Assembly (NCBI GenBank): GCA_902777355.1
Contig: CACYTU010000003.1
Span: 54,291 to 118,290 of the forward strand
Length of the DNA: 64,000 nt
DNA from: an uncultured Lachnospiraceae bacterium
GTDB lineage: Bacteria > Bacillota > Clostridia > Lachnospirales > Lachnospiraceae
Reading direction: 5' to 3'
This document shows positions 17,027-26,324 of this stretch, in pieces. How positions within the stretch are numbered: position 1 is the stretch's first letter; the number at the start of each line of letters is the position of its first letter. Position numbers and translations under genes: made by a program. The notes below the pieces were generated by a model. It searched no databases. It saw only the letters and a list, made by a program, of their open reading frames with translations, and was not told where the DNA came from.

Positions 17027-19039
17027 TCATTCATCAAAAGGAATAAATACCTGGTCGCGGTCAATGACCGTGTCCTCTGTCAGCCTCTGCCCGTCCTCGC
17101 CGGTCCATCCGTCGACTTCCCCGTATCTTTTCCGGATGCTTGAATACAAGTACTCTCCATACTCTTTGACAGGAACGAATCCGATCTTCTCTCCCTTCCG
17201 GATATAGATATCCATGTCCGAAAAACCGTATCGGAGGGTCACCTTGCAGTATTCCTGCGGATTTTCCCTGTAGTCACGCAAAAAGTCCATGCGGCCGGAA
17301 AGCCAGTCCCTGATCGCAAGGGCGCTCTCTCTGAACTCGTTTTTATCCCCCCAGCGGGCGCAGTCCATGGCCGCCGAGGTCTCCAGAGAATCGATCAGGC
17401 CGTCCGAGTCCTCCAGCCATTTCTCCAGAGCCGGGTAGAATTCTTTTTTTGAAAAATCCTTCACTGCCCGGGAAAATGACGGATGACTGTCCAACTGTGT
17501 GAGCCAGCCCTCCCTGTGGTCGGAAAGCCACATGCTGTGCTTCATGACATTGGTCAGCCTTCCCAGGCCGGTGGCACCCATGGAAAGATCGAAGTCCCAG
17601 ACCGGGCCGCAGTAAAGTAGCGGGTCATCCGGTTTTTTGAAGACAAAAAAGCTGAAGCTCTCCACGTCCCACTGGGCCATGAAATCCTGCATCACGTACA
17701 TTTTGGCCCAGGATGCCATGTCCATATAGTCTTCCCAGGATTTTCCGGTCTCCGGATTGACACCGTCTTTCTGATAAAAGGCCTTTTCCGCCTTCCTCAC
17801 ATAATCCGCTATATACTTCTCTTCCTCCAGAGGGGCAGCTTCCGGATACTTGACGACAAAATGATGCCTGTCGGTGGAAAACCAGTATTTCTCTTCTTCG
17901 TACCGGCCGTCCATCTCCAGCAGATATCCCCCGCTGATATTGTCGGGGACAGACTGCTGTGAAGAGGCATGTATCTCGAGTCCATCCTGATCTGTGTGAT
18001 CGACTTTTTCAAAAAGATCCTCCGGTTCGGCCAGAGCTCCGGTCTTCTCGTCGATCTCTCCGGACTTGAGAGCCGCCTGATAATTTTTTTCCTCCAGATT
18101 CCCGATCCGGACACTTCCTCCCCTGGCATTGGGGCGCTGGGCCAGAAGGTAGAGACCATTATAAATTCCGTTAAAATAAACATTTACATAAGTGTTCTGA
18201 GGAGTGGCGGGCATCCCGCAGGCAGCTGCAAGATCGAATACGGCCTTGTTTTTCAGTTTGGAATCATCTGAATGGTTTGCGATCAGGGCAAATTTCTCCG
18301 ATTCCTCCATTCCCAGAACGCTGCGCACCGAGGCCAGATTCAGACTGTACTGTTTTTTGTCGGAATTCCAGCTGCTGTTTCCCCGTCCATGGATCCGGCA
18401 CCTGCCGGAGACGTCTTTTTTTCCCTCTTCCGAATAGAAAACATAGCGGCCTTCCTCTTCGACGCTTTTGTCAGCGTTGACCGCGTCCATACTGCCTGAG
18501 GCCGTCGACAGATAGAATGTCGGGACCGAATCCGCGCTGTAGAGCACGATCTCCGCCTCCTCCAGGGTTTTGTTGTTCCAGCCCACAGCCGTCGCATGCA
18601 GGACAGAGCCGTCGGGATAGACGCTCCAGGGAACCCTGTCTCCGCTCCTTAAGGACAATTCGGGCAGGTCTTTCTCCCCGCTTTTGAGAATCAGCTCCCT
18701 GAAATGTTCAAAGCGGATAAAAGACCTTTCCGACAGGTCGGAAGGAATGTATGCCGCCCACCGCTCGTCCTCATCCCGGCAGAGACGGATCATCTGCCTG
18801 GAATCGGCGGGCAGAAGGGTTATAGCCTCAAAATCCTCTTTTTCTTCTTTTTCGGAAATCCTTCCGCTTCCGGCTCCCGGTCCGCAGATCCGGATATTTT
18901 CAAATATTGAATGCTCTTTTTGGTAGAGCCCTGCCTCCCGGTCCTTCTCCTTCAGAAGCCTGTGCCCCGCCAGCAGCATTAAGAGCAGCATGATCAGGGT
19001 CATTCCGGTCAGGACAGCCCGAATAGTATTTTTCTTCAT
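17027..19039 (-). CDS. CotH-kinase family membrane-anchored protein
   Basis: 670 residues. An N-terminal signal anchor (AVLTGMTLIMLLLMLLAGH) precedes a CotH-like atypical kinase domain: RIHGRGNSSWNSDKKQYSL, KFALIANHSDDSKLKNK, the GGYLLEMDGRYEEEKYWF region and the metal-binding PVWDFDLSMG. In Bacillus, CotH phosphorylates spore-coat proteins; clostridial homologues are often extracellular, with targets unknown. The ribosome-binding site is weak. Downstream of an rRNA methylase gene, with no obvious functional link. Confidence 0.88.
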   Translation of the reverse strand: MKKNTIRAVLTGMTLIMLLLMLLAGHRLLKEKDREAGLYQKEHSIFENIRICGPGAGSGRISEKEEKEDFEAITLLPADSRQMIRLCRDEDERWAAYIPSDLSERSFIRFEHFRELILKSGEKDLPELSLRSGDRVPWSVYPDGSVLHATAVGWNNKTLEEAEIVLYSADSVPTFYLSTASGSMDAVNADKSVEEEGRYVFYSEEGKKDVSGRCRIHGRGNSSWNSDKKQYSLNLASVRSVLGMEESEKFALIANHSDDSKLKNKAVFDLAAACGMPATPQNTYVNVYFNGIYNGLYLLAQRPNARGGSVRIGNLEEKNYQAALKSGEIDEKTGALAEPEDLFEKVDHTDQDGLEIHASSQQSVPDNISGGYLLEMDGRYEEEKYWFSTDRHHFVVKYPEAAPLEEEKYIADYVRKAEKAFYQKDGVNPETGKSWEDYMDMASWAKMYVMQDFMAQWDVESFSFFVFKKPDDPLLYCGPVWDFDLSMGATGLGRLTNVMKHSMWLSDHREGWLTQLDSHPSFSRAVKDFSKKEFYPALEKWLEDSDGLIDSLETSAAMDCARWGDKNEFRESALAIRDWLSGRMDFLRDYRENPQEYCKVTLRYGFSDMDIYIRKGEKIGFVPVKEYGEYLYSSIRKRYGEVDGWTGEDGQRLTEDTVIDRDQVFIPFDE

Positions 19040-19157
19040 CTGTATAGATTTTTTATAGATTTTTACCCACAGGATCCTGGCGGATCACTTGCATATCATC
19101 TGTGCGTCCCCGCCGGGACTGGTCTTTGAGTCACGCGGCCGGATCTCTTCGTCCTTC

Positions 19158-21029
19158 TCAGGGCTGCATATTTCTGCGCAGACCCTTGGGATAGTGATTT
19201 TTCAGCATAGTTCCGACAGCCTTGCCCCAGCCGGCGGCACAGCCGTCGATCAGGACCAGCGTCCATCCGTTTTCGCTGTCCGGGGGCAGCGGAATCGATT
19301 CTCCCCTGAACCAGGCATATGCCGCGGGACTATCGCCCGGCAGGTCAACGGCTCTGCGCACTTCCTCCCTGCCAAGTGCCATTCCCAGTGAATGAGCGGG
19401 GATAAACCGCCCCTTCACAGCCGTCCCCAACTGCAGCCCCGGCCGCAGGACACGCATGCCCGCAAAAGACATTGTATCCGCGGGAAAGGGGAGGGCATAC
19501 AATGATTCTCCGAAAAGGAGTAGATTCTTCTCCCCGGAAAACAGCGGAGAGGGTACCAGGGCTTCCTCCCTGAATTCTCTCCAGAGCTGCATCATCTGTG
19601 TGAGTCCGGAATCCTGTGGAGTTTTTCCTGCTCCCGCCTTCTTTTTCTTTTTTCTGTTCTCTTTTTTCTTATCAAAAGCATCTGTAAATGAGCATGCGGC
19701 TGACCCGTTTCCGCTTTTGGGCTTTTCCGCAGGCTGGCCTGCCGACAGAGGCAGGACACCGTCTTGTCCGGCGTGATCTTCTTCCACTCCGCCTGCGGCG
19801 GATTCTTCTGTCACTCTGGCCAGAGCCCTTTTTTGCAGGACCGCGGCAAAATGGCCTTCTCCGTCCAGTCGGTGGGGCCAGAGCCTGACTGTACCGTCAA
19901 GTCCATCCGGGTCTTTTCCCGCTGTCTCCGCCCCGGATCCTCCTTTGTCAGGATCTGCATCCACAGAGCCCTGATCCTCTATATCATACTCAGAGGACAA
20001 AGCCGCAGGGCTTCCCTCCGCAGGCATTTGCGCCCACTCGGGATGTCCGGGCTCAAATCCCCAGCCTTTCATATCCACGCCAGGTATTTCCGATATCCTG
20101 CGGACCGAATACTCCGGGTGTGACGCAAGGAATGCGCCGATCACGCCCTCGTTTTCTTCGGGGGCAAATGTGCAGGTGGAATAGACCAGAGTTCCGCCGG
20201 GGCGCAGCATGACCGCTGCCTCCTCCAGAATCTCCATCTGCCTCTCCGCGCACATACGGACATTTTCCGGGCTCCAGTGTCTGAGCGCCTCTTCCTCTTT
20301 ACGGAACATTCCCTCTCCGGAACAGGGCGCGTCCACCACGATCCTGTCAAAAAAAGACGGAAACCGCGACGCCAGATGCTGCGGGGTCTCGTTTGTCACC
20401 AGGGCATTTCGGATTCCCATGCGCTCAATATTAGAGGACAATATTTTTGCCCTCCCGGCATGGATCTCGTTTGCAACGAGCAGGCCTTTTCCGCGCAGGC
20501 AGGCACCGAGTTTTGTACTTTTCCCCCCCGGAGCCGCACATAGGTCCAGAACCCTCTCGCCCGGCTGTGCCCCACACAACACGGCGGGAACCATGGCGCT
20601 CGCCTCCTGGATATAATACATCCCCGCTTCGTGCCGGGGATGCCTGCCGGGACGCAGTTCCTCATCATAATAAAAGCCGTCAGGCTCCCAGGGAACCGGT
20701 GAGAACCATCTCCTGTCCGTCCCCGTTTCAGTCTCTGCTGTGGGGGATCCGGATCTTTCTTCTCTTCCACAGGCCTGTGTCAGGGCTTCAAAGGTGTCCC
20801 TGCTCACTTTCAGAGGATTGATGCGCAGGGAGAAGCGGCGCTTCTTTCCGTAAGATGACAGGAAATCTTCATATTCATCCGCTTTCAGCATATTTTGCAT
20901 GCGGGCGGTAAAATCCTGCGGGAGAAGGGCAGCAATATTTCCGCTTTCTGTGCTCTCCCCGTCATTGATCTCCTGAAAGTCCCTTTCCACTGCCTTCCCG
21001 GTACACATATCTTTTTTCTTTTTTGCCAT
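19158..21029 (-). CDS. RsmF-type 16S rRNA (cytosine-C5) methyltransferase
   Basis: 623 residues. The NOL1/NOP2/Sun SAM-dependent methylase core shows VLDLCAAPGGKSTKLG (SAM site), VVDAPCSGEGMFRK with one catalytic Cys, and YSTCTFAPEENEGV with the second. The C-terminal RsmF/PUA-like RNA-binding region follows (SFAGMRVLRPGLQLGTAVK). A long, low-conservation insertion of about 140 residues between core and C-terminus includes a lysine-rich run (KKKENRKKKKK). Members methylate 16S rRNA; which base is not deducible here. Confidence 0.9.
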   Translation of the reverse strand: MAKKKKDMCTGKAVERDFQEINDGESTESGNIAALLPQDFTARMQNMLKADEYEDFLSSYGKKRRFSLRINPLKVSRDTFEALTQACGREERSGSPTAETETGTDRRWFSPVPWEPDGFYYDEELRPGRHPRHEAGMYYIQEASAMVPAVLCGAQPGERVLDLCAAPGGKSTKLGACLRGKGLLVANEIHAGRAKILSSNIERMGIRNALVTNETPQHLASRFPSFFDRIVVDAPCSGEGMFRKEEEALRHWSPENVRMCAERQMEILEEAAVMLRPGGTLVYSTCTFAPEENEGVIGAFLASHPEYSVRRISEIPGVDMKGWGFEPGHPEWAQMPAEGSPAALSSEYDIEDQGSVDADPDKGGSGAETAGKDPDGLDGTVRLWPHRLDGEGHFAAVLQKRALARVTEESAAGGVEEDHAGQDGVLPLSAGQPAEKPKSGNGSAACSFTDAFDKKKENRKKKKKAGAGKTPQDSGLTQMMQLWREFREEALVPSPLFSGEKNLLLFGESLYALPFPADTMSFAGMRVLRPGLQLGTAVKGRFIPAHSLGMALGREEVRRAVDLPGDSPAAYAWFRGESIPLPPDSENGWTLVLIDGCAAGWGKAVGTMLKNHYPKGLRRNMQP

Positions 21030-21076
21030 ATTCTATTCCGTTACAAGGCTTGATCAGCCGCAGATATTTTTTGTTA

Positions 21077-21184
21077 TCATTCCTTCTTTCATCCGGAGTC
21101 TGATCATTCCTGCTCCCATCCGGAGTCTGATCATTCCTGCTCCCATCCGGAGTCTGATCATTCCTTCTTCCATCGGGAATCTCC
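21077..21184. repeat. 27-bp tandem repeat (4 copies) duplicating the 3' end of nrdG
   Basis: Copies start at 21077, 21104, 21131 and 21158. The 21158 copy is the nrdG end, with the TGA stop as its first three bases. The other three lie downstream of the stop. If read through, the unit would encode a PDGSRNDQT-type repeat. Confidence 0.92.
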
Positions 21185-21760
21185 CCTGGCAAACTCCTCG
21201 ATCTGTTTCAGGGCGTCCCGGGCGCCTGTCCCGGCAGCGTCCTCCGCCCCGGCAGGTTCTCCGTCTTCCCGGCCTTTTGTGCGGAGCGCCAGGATCCGCT
21301 GATTGCGGCTTCCGCGGTACAAAAGGGTGATGTCCTTTTCCGCCAGGAGGAAACGCCCGTCGACTAGCACATCGATCATGGAAAGCATCTCATCTGTAAA
21401 GGAAGTATGCTTTTCTCCGCCGCTCAGCAGATCTTTTTCGTAAGTATAGCCGGTATAGCACCAGATGCTCTTATGGGGATAAATACGCCTGACCTTCCTC
21501 AGAAGACCGACCAGAACAGCCTGGTTTTCCGGCTCAAAGGGTTCCCCTCCCAGAAGCGTCAGTCCCTCGATATAGTCGGGGAGCAGCATTCTCAGAATGC
21601 GGTCCTCCGTTTCCAGCGTGTAAGTATGACCGTAATCAAAATCCCAGGTCTCCGGATTAAAGCAGCCCGGACAGGCGTTGCGGCAGCCTGACACAAAAAG
21701 ACTCACCCTCACACCCGGACCGTTTGCGATATCATATTCCTTGATCTCAGCGTAATTCAT
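21158..21760 (-). CDS. nrdG: Anaerobic ribonucleoside-triphosphate reductase activating protein
   Basis: 200 residues. A radical SAM enzyme that installs the glycyl radical on NrdD. The cluster motif is CRNACPGC, preceded by the family signature NGPGVRVSLFVSGC, with LLGGEPFEPENQ later. The start at 21760 (MNYAEIKEYDIANG) has AGAGGTGA upstream; earlier in-frame codons run through a 13-bp repeat array. The last about 40 residues (Ala/Gly/Asp-rich, ending in GDSRWKKE) exceed the usual length and are close to the repeated 3' end. nrdD is not in the window. Confidence 0.95.
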   Translation of the reverse strand: MNYAEIKEYDIANGPGVRVSLFVSGCRNACPGCFNPETWDFDYGHTYTLETEDRILRMLLPDYIEGLTLLGGEPFEPENQAVLVGLLRKVRRIYPHKSIWCYTGYTYEKDLLSGGEKHTSFTDEMLSMIDVLVDGRFLLAEKDITLLYRGSRNQRILALRTKGREDGEPAGAEDAAGTGARDALKQIEEFARGDSRWKKE

Positions 21761-21772
21761 TGTCACCTCTTT

Positions 21773-21820
21773 GTGATATCTCTTTGTGATATCTCTTTGT
21801 GATATCTCTTTGTGATATTG
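21773..21820. repeat. 13-bp tandem repeat in the nrdG leader
   Basis: Three exact copies and a fourth, decayed copy of GTGATATCTCTTT. On the minus strand each unit ends in AAAGAGATATCAC, resembling the real nrdG ribosome-binding region AAAGAGGTGACA. The array multiplies Shine-Dalgarno-like AAAGAG motifs just upstream of the start. Confidence 0.85.
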
Positions 21821-21910
21821 ATGTTCCCGGGGAAAGCCTGCCGACCGCAGTGTCACGAGATTTCGCGTGACTTATCTGTCTGGCCATGGCCGGCCCCCTG
21901 CCGGTTCCTG

Positions 21911-21973
21911 CCGGCCATTGTCCGCTGCTGAGCGGGAAAAACACATTGCACAGCCGTGCCATAGTGCCATAAA
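21911..21973 (+). repeat. Interspersed palindromic element, copy D
   Basis: Module 2 only: GTCCGCTGCTGAGCGGGAAA, then ACACATTGCACAGCCGTGCC and ATA, a diverged match to copies A, B and F. Confidence 0.55.
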
Positions 21974-22028
21974 GAGACACCGTCCCCTTTTCGGGGCAGG
22001 TGTCTCCTCTGCTCGCCATCAGCACCTC

Positions 22029-22180
22029 GCGGCCGGACTAAATCTGTCCGCGGCCTGCTGCGGGTGATCATCTACAGGTCTGCACTGCAGCTTTATTCCG
22101 GCAGGATCATGTCTGTCCGCGGTCTTCTGCGGGTGATCATCTTCAGGCCTGCACTGCAGCTTTATTCCGGCCGGACTTCC
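22029..22180. repeat. 69-bp tandem repeat duplicating the 3' end of the YD lipoprotein gene
   Basis: The TAA stop at 22162-22164 with its flank recurs exactly 69 bp downstream at 22093. A third, partial copy begins near 22029. The shared unit includes CGGAATAA (gene end), AGCTGCAGTGCAG and ATGATCACCCGCAG on the minus strand. Confidence 0.88.
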
Positions 22181-24864
22181 TTTCCTTTTTCATCCAGACA
22201 GGTCACTGTCCTGGTGCCGTCCTCATCATAAGTGATAATCTCCGCGGCAAACCCCTTTTCATTTGTGTAGGGCTCCATATTGGAGTCAAACCAGGCAATA
22301 CCGGTCGGACGTCCCTCTTCGTCATATTCGAAGGTCTCAAGGGCATAGCCGGAAGGACCGGACGTGGTTTTTCCTTCTTTATCAAAATACTGGATTTCAC
22401 TGATATGGTCCGGGTCCGCAAAGATTCTTCGGATCGCGGCATATTCATATCCGTCGCCGCTGAACACGAAGGTTCTGCCCCGGGCGTCAAGCCAGCTCTC
22501 GGTAATCGTGGTCCCCCCGTCCTCTCTTTCAAACAGAACGGAAGATGTCCCATCCCTGAGGGTGACAGGGTCTCCGTCCTCGTCGAGATGATCCGTGCGG
22601 ATGACCCGGCCGTCTTCGTCATAACTCCACCGGACTGCCGCACATCCTGAAGAAATTGTCACCTGCTTATCCTTTTTGTCAAAAAATCTCACGAGGATGA
22701 CATTTCCGTTTTCATCGTAATCTTTTCTGACCGTCGCATACCCCTGCGTATTTGTAAAAGGACTGCCGTCCTCATTGCGCATAGTCTCGCGGACCGCCAT
22801 CCGGTCCTGATTGTACTCCTTTTCCAGCCAGGCGTATCCCTGAAGACTGGAGACCAGTGTTCCTGAGGGGTCAAAACGCCTGACCGCCACAACATTTCCG
22901 GAATCATCGTACTCCTTCTCGATGACGGAAGCTGCGCCTGTGGCAGAAGCCTCTTTCCGGACAGAAGCAGGTCTGTCCCGATCATCAAAATAAGAGGTGC
23001 GGATTTCCCTGCCCTTTTCGTCGTACTCATGTGTCACCTTGGCATAATCACTGCCTGCAGGGACAATTGGACTTCCGGAGATGTCCACAAAAGTCACGGA
23101 AGCCGGGCGTCCGTTTTCATCTGAAAGGATTTTCACGCCGGCACAGCCGCCGGATATTGCCACAGGCTTTCCCCGGGCATCCAGATACCATGCCTCTGTC
23201 AGGGCACCTTTTGCGTCATAGGTCCTTCCGATTCCGGCATAGCCAAGGCCTTCGGCAGCCGCAGGCTTTCCCTCTGTGTTCAGAAAGCTTTCCTGAATGA
23301 CATGGCCTGCTGTATCACGGGTAAACTGTATGCCCGCAAAGCCCTGATCATTATTGACCGGCCGGCTGTCCTCATCATAATACTTCTCACTGATCCTGTT
23401 CCCGTCTCCGTCATATGTGTACTCAATGACCGCATAGCCCTTGGAACAGGAAGTTTTCTTTCCGTCTTTGTTGTAATAAGACTTTCTGGTAATGTTTTTC
23501 GAATCGTCGTATCTGAAGTGGATCTCGGTGAAGAGGTCATTTTCATATTTCTTATCGTCATGGGAATCATAGAATGTGATCCCCGTCACGCTGCCGTCAT
23601 CATATTTGATTTCCGCAGTACAGAAGCCCAGTTTCTTCTGAACCGCTCTCCTGTTCTCCGTATCGCGGTATTCTTCACGGATCACCCGGCCCTCATCGCT
23701 ATATTCCCTTACAAGGATCGCCGTGCCGTCTGTTCCGGTCGTGGTACTGCCGTCAGTCCCCACATACCGCCGCTCTATTTCATTGCCGTCGGAATCGTAT
23801 CTGCGGTCGACCCCCGCGATCCTGCCTTTAATGAAAACGAGCCCGTCATCCGCATCGTAATAACGCTCTTTTACCACATGCTGAGCATTGTCATAAGCGT
23901 ACTCTGCGCGGTGATATCCGTCCTTCCCGGACACCGGCTTATCTTTTTTGCCGAAATAGCTGACGGACGATATGTTCCCGGCGCGGTCATAGGTGTAGGA
24001 AGCTCTGACCGCCTTCCCTCCGCCCGCGGTGGTCTCTTTTCCGGAGACATCATAATAGGTCTCCCCGGTCATTCTGCCGTCTTCATCATAGGTATAGCCT
24101 ATTGCGGCACATCCGGATCCTTCGACATAGACAGGCCGGTCCTGCAGGTCATAATAAGAGGCCCTTGCCTTATTTCCCTTTTCATCATAGTCATAGCGGA
24201 CGATGGCATATCCTTCTTCACAGACCTTGTAGGATCCGTCCGCAGCCTGGTACCGCTCCTCAAGGAGACGGCGGTCGGAATCAAGGAAATCCACAATCCT
24301 GCCGGCTTCCTCTGTTTTTTTCTCAGAGATCAGATATTCCGGAAAACCCGGATTCTCAACAGAAGCGAAACTCCCGGAAGTCAGGGTCCGGACGATCGAT
24401 GCAGCCGACAATTCCGCAGCGTCCTGTTCCATTTCAGCAGTCTGTCCGTCTTCGTCTGCAGTTCCCGGCCAGGCTGCGTCCTCTGCCGGCAGACCGGGTA
24501 TGTCTTCTGCCTCCATCGCATGAAAACCGGTGCTGTCCTCTGCCGCTGCTTCCGATGCCTGTAAACCGGTCATGTCCCCGGGGGCAGCTTCCGTATATTG
24601 CATGGAATCGCGGCCTGCGGCCTGCGCTCCGCTGATATCCTCTGCCGCGGTCTCCGCCGCCTGCCTGCCGCTGCTTCCGGCCTCTGCCAGAGTGCCGGCT
24701 GCTGCCGCCGTCTCCCCCGTTCCCGCGAAATCGGAACTTTCCGGTGCATATTGAGACAATGACCCGCAGCCTCCCAGCATTCCGCATATCAGAAGAAAAA
24801 CAGTAAACAGCGTGGTCAGCCTTGTAATTCTCTTTTTTCTTCGGCATTCAGTCGATGAGAACAT
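22162..24864 (-). CDS. Lipoprotein built of about 21 YD-like repeats
   Basis: About 900 residues. A lipoprotein signal peptide (LLICGMLGGC) puts it on the outer face of the membrane. About 120 residues of Ala/Glu/Gly-rich linker follow. Then about 21 tandem repeats of 32-35 residues fill the rest, with consensus Y-x-YD-x-G-N/R-x-x-x-x-x-YYD-x-x-x-x-P...G-x-A (for example EYTYDGDGNRISEKYYDEDS). This resembles RHS/YD repeats, but the usual RHS core, intein-like cleavage motif and toxin tip are missing. The start used is the ATG at 24864, right after GGGGGAG. A consensus promoter lies at 24987-25015. Role unknown; glycan binding or surface scaffold is a guess. Confidence 0.85.
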   Translation of the reverse strand: MFSSTECRRKKRITRLTTLFTVFLLICGMLGGCGSLSQYAPESSDFAGTGETAAAAGTLAEAGSSGRQAAETAAEDISGAQAAGRDSMQYTEAAPGDMTGLQASEAAAEDSTGFHAMEAEDIPGLPAEDAAWPGTADEDGQTAEMEQDAAELSAASIVRTLTSGSFASVENPGFPEYLISEKKTEEAGRIVDFLDSDRRLLEERYQAADGSYKVCEEGYAIVRYDYDEKGNKARASYYDLQDRPVYVEGSGCAAIGYTYDEDGRMTGETYYDVSGKETTAGGGKAVRASYTYDRAGNISSVSYFGKKDKPVSGKDGYHRAEYAYDNAQHVVKERYYDADDGLVFIKGRIAGVDRRYDSDGNEIERRYVGTDGSTTTGTDGTAILVREYSDEGRVIREEYRDTENRRAVQKKLGFCTAEIKYDDGSVTGITFYDSHDDKKYENDLFTEIHFRYDDSKNITRKSYYNKDGKKTSCSKGYAVIEYTYDGDGNRISEKYYDEDSRPVNNDQGFAGIQFTRDTAGHVIQESFLNTEGKPAAAEGLGYAGIGRTYDAKGALTEAWYLDARGKPVAISGGCAGVKILSDENGRPASVTFVDISGSPIVPAGSDYAKVTHEYDEKGREIRTSYFDDRDRPASVRKEASATGAASVIEKEYDDSGNVVAVRRFDPSGTLVSSLQGYAWLEKEYNQDRMAVRETMRNEDGSPFTNTQGYATVRKDYDENGNVILVRFFDKKDKQVTISSGCAAVRWSYDEDGRVIRTDHLDEDGDPVTLRDGTSSVLFEREDGGTTITESWLDARGRTFVFSGDGYEYAAIRRIFADPDHISEIQYFDKEGKTTSGPSGYALETFEYDEEGRPTGIAWFDSNMEPYTNEKGFAAEIITYDEDGTRTVTCLDEKGKEVRPE

Positions 24865-24986
24865 GTACTCCCCCTTCATAAGGATAACCGGAAAAGGGCC
24901 GCAAATGCTTATGCGGACAAGTAAGATCCGGAGTGAAAAACCGGCGCATCGGCGTGTATTTTCATTCTGCCAGACGTGTAAAGTAC

Positions 24987-25015
24987 ATTATATAAGTATG
25001 CCGGAATCGTGTCAA
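24987..25015 (-). promoter_or_regulatory. Consensus sigma-A promoter of the YD-repeat lipoprotein
   Basis: On the minus strand TTGACA (25015-25010) and TATAAT (24992-24987) are both perfect matches, 17 bp apart. The start codon is about 120 bp downstream. Confidence 0.88.
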
Positions 25016-25019
25016 ACCA

Positions 25020-25133
25020 ATGGATCCGGGATTACCTTTCATGGCCTTTCATTGCCAATGGATCCGGGATAGCCTTTCATGGCCTTTCAGTGCCGATGGA
25101 TCCGGGATTACCTTACATGACTTTCTCGCAAAA
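25020..25133. repeat. 38-bp tandem repeat, 3 copies
   Basis: Copies start at 25020, 25058 and 25096, each opening with ATGGATCCGGGAT and containing ACCTTTCATGGCCTTTCA-like sequence. The array sits directly upstream of the lipoprotein promoter. Confidence 0.85.
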
Positions 25134-25288
25134 GCCGGGAGCAGTAACCGCAAAGCCTGAAAGAACCCCGATGGAGCATGGACTGCTGTCTGCGATTTTT
25201 TTGGTGAATAAAAAAACTGCCTCCCTGCATATAGTAAGCTCTTATCAAATAGAAACAGGTTTTCTCACAGCAAGAAGGGAGTACGACA

Positions 25289-25996
25289 ATGTTTTGCAGA
25301 AATTGTGGTAATCAGGTACCGAATGGATCAACATACTGCGCAGGATGCGGATCTTCTCTGAGAATGGCTCCCGCGGTCGGCCTCAGTAATCCGGGTGCAG
25401 GCGGATATAGTTATCAGGGCGCAGGCGGCTACAATAATCCCATTGCAGGCGGATATGGCAATCCCGCTGCAGGCGGCTATGGCAATCCTGCTGCAGGCGG
25501 ATATGGCAATCCCGCTGCAGGCGGCTATGGTAATCCGGGTGCAGGCGGCTACAGCAATCCGAACGCGTACGGTAATAATTATGCCCCCAACAGCGGTTAT
25601 GCAAATCAGGGATTAAGTGTTGATCCGGATATAGCTTTAAGGACACTTACTTCCAAATTGAGAACCAGCGCCAATCTCTGGACAGCGATAGGAATCTATC
25701 AGATTTTCATGGGCATCATACTGCTGATCTTCGGATATGGAGTCCTCTCCCTTATTCTGGGCATCTGGAACATAGTGCAGAGTTCAAAGGCCAGGAAGAA
25801 CGCGGCCTATTTCCAGTCGAATCCGGTGGGAATCGTCAGCTTTTTCGAGGCGGGTAAATCTTCGACAATTATCGGAGTGATCGTCAACCTCGTTTTCGGA
25901 GCCCTTTTCGGTGTAATCGGAAGTATATACGACCTCAGTATTGATAATTATGTCCTGTCCCACAGGGACGCGTTTGCAGCACTCGAAAGGAGGTAA
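25289..25996 (+). CDS. Zinc-ribbon membrane protein with GYGNPAAG repeats
   Basis: 235 residues. An N-terminal zinc ribbon (CRNCGNQVPNGSTYCAGC) is followed by 8-residue GNPAAGGY-type repeats (about residues 35-90), then two hydrophobic segments (YQIFMGIILLIFGYGVLSLI and a TIIGVIVNLVFGALFGVIGS segment). This architecture is common in Clostridia and Streptococci; function unknown. GGGAG precedes the ATG. The last codons (VLSHRDAFAALERR) are the first copy of a 64-bp downstream repeat. A terminator follows at 26209. Confidence 0.8.
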   Translation: MFCRNCGNQVPNGSTYCAGCGSSLRMAPAVGLSNPGAGGYSYQGAGGYNNPIAGGYGNPAAGGYGNPAAGGYGNPAAGGYGNPGAGGYSNPNAYGNNYAPNSGYANQGLSVDPDIALRTLTSKLRTSANLWTAIGIYQIFMGIILLIFGYGVLSLILGIWNIVQSSKARKNAAYFQSNPVGIVSFFEAGKSSTIIGVIVNLVFGALFGVIGSIYDLSIDNYVLSHRDAFAALERR

Positions 25997-26207
25997 TTTC
26001 ATTCAGGATAACTGAGTCCTGTCCCACAGGGACACATTTGCAGCACCAGAAAGGAGGTAATTTCATTCAGGATAACTAAGTCCTGTCCCACAGGGACACA
26101 TTTGCAACACCAGAAAGGAGGTAATTTCACTCAGGATAACAAAGTCCTGTCCCACAGGGACACATTTGCAGTACCAGAAAGGGGGTGACTGATTCAGGTA
26201 TCCTTGA
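25952..26207. repeat. 64-bp tandem repeat (4 copies) duplicating the 3' end of the zinc-ribbon gene
   Basis: Copies start at 25952, 26016, 26080 and 26144, exactly 64 bp apart. The first contains the last 15 codons and the TAA stop; the other three are downstream. Each copy also carries AAAGGAGGTAATTTC, a strong Shine-Dalgarno-like sequence, with no start codon at useful spacing. Confidence 0.95.
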
Positions 26208-26208
26208 G

Positions 26209-26252
26209 ACTCCGGTTTTTGTATGCTCCGGCGTACGAAAACCGGAGTTTTC
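26209..26252 (+). terminator. Intrinsic terminator after the zinc-ribbon repeat array
   Basis: A long hairpin: ACTCCGGTTTT plus GTATGC pairs with GCGTAC plus AAAACCGGAGT, followed by TTTT. The stem is about 18 bp with a four-base loop. Confidence 0.8.
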
Positions 26253-26324
26253 TGTCGGGTCTGCACTGAAACAGACAGGCTGTCAATCTGCGCCCCGCGT
26301 TTCAGGCAGGCTGCAGCGATATGT

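Larger units (their letters stand above)
21761..22161. other. Intergenic region nrdG - YD-repeat lipoprotein
   Basis: 401 bp. From left to right it holds the 13-bp array in the nrdG leader, element D, and the 69-bp duplication of the upstream lipoprotein gene end. No gene is seen. Confidence 0.7.
24865..25288. other. Divergent intergenic region lipoprotein / zinc-ribbon gene
   Basis: 424 bp. It holds the lipoprotein promoter (24987-25015) and a 38-bp triple repeat (25020-25133). The remainder is unremarkable apart from GAAGGGAG before the plus-strand gene. Confidence 0.65.

Noticed and set aside
23302-24564. Plus-strand frame opposite the YD lipoprotein
   Set aside because: Antisense of periodic repeats; its Ile/Val-rich look mirrors the GAT/GAC codons of the YD repeats.
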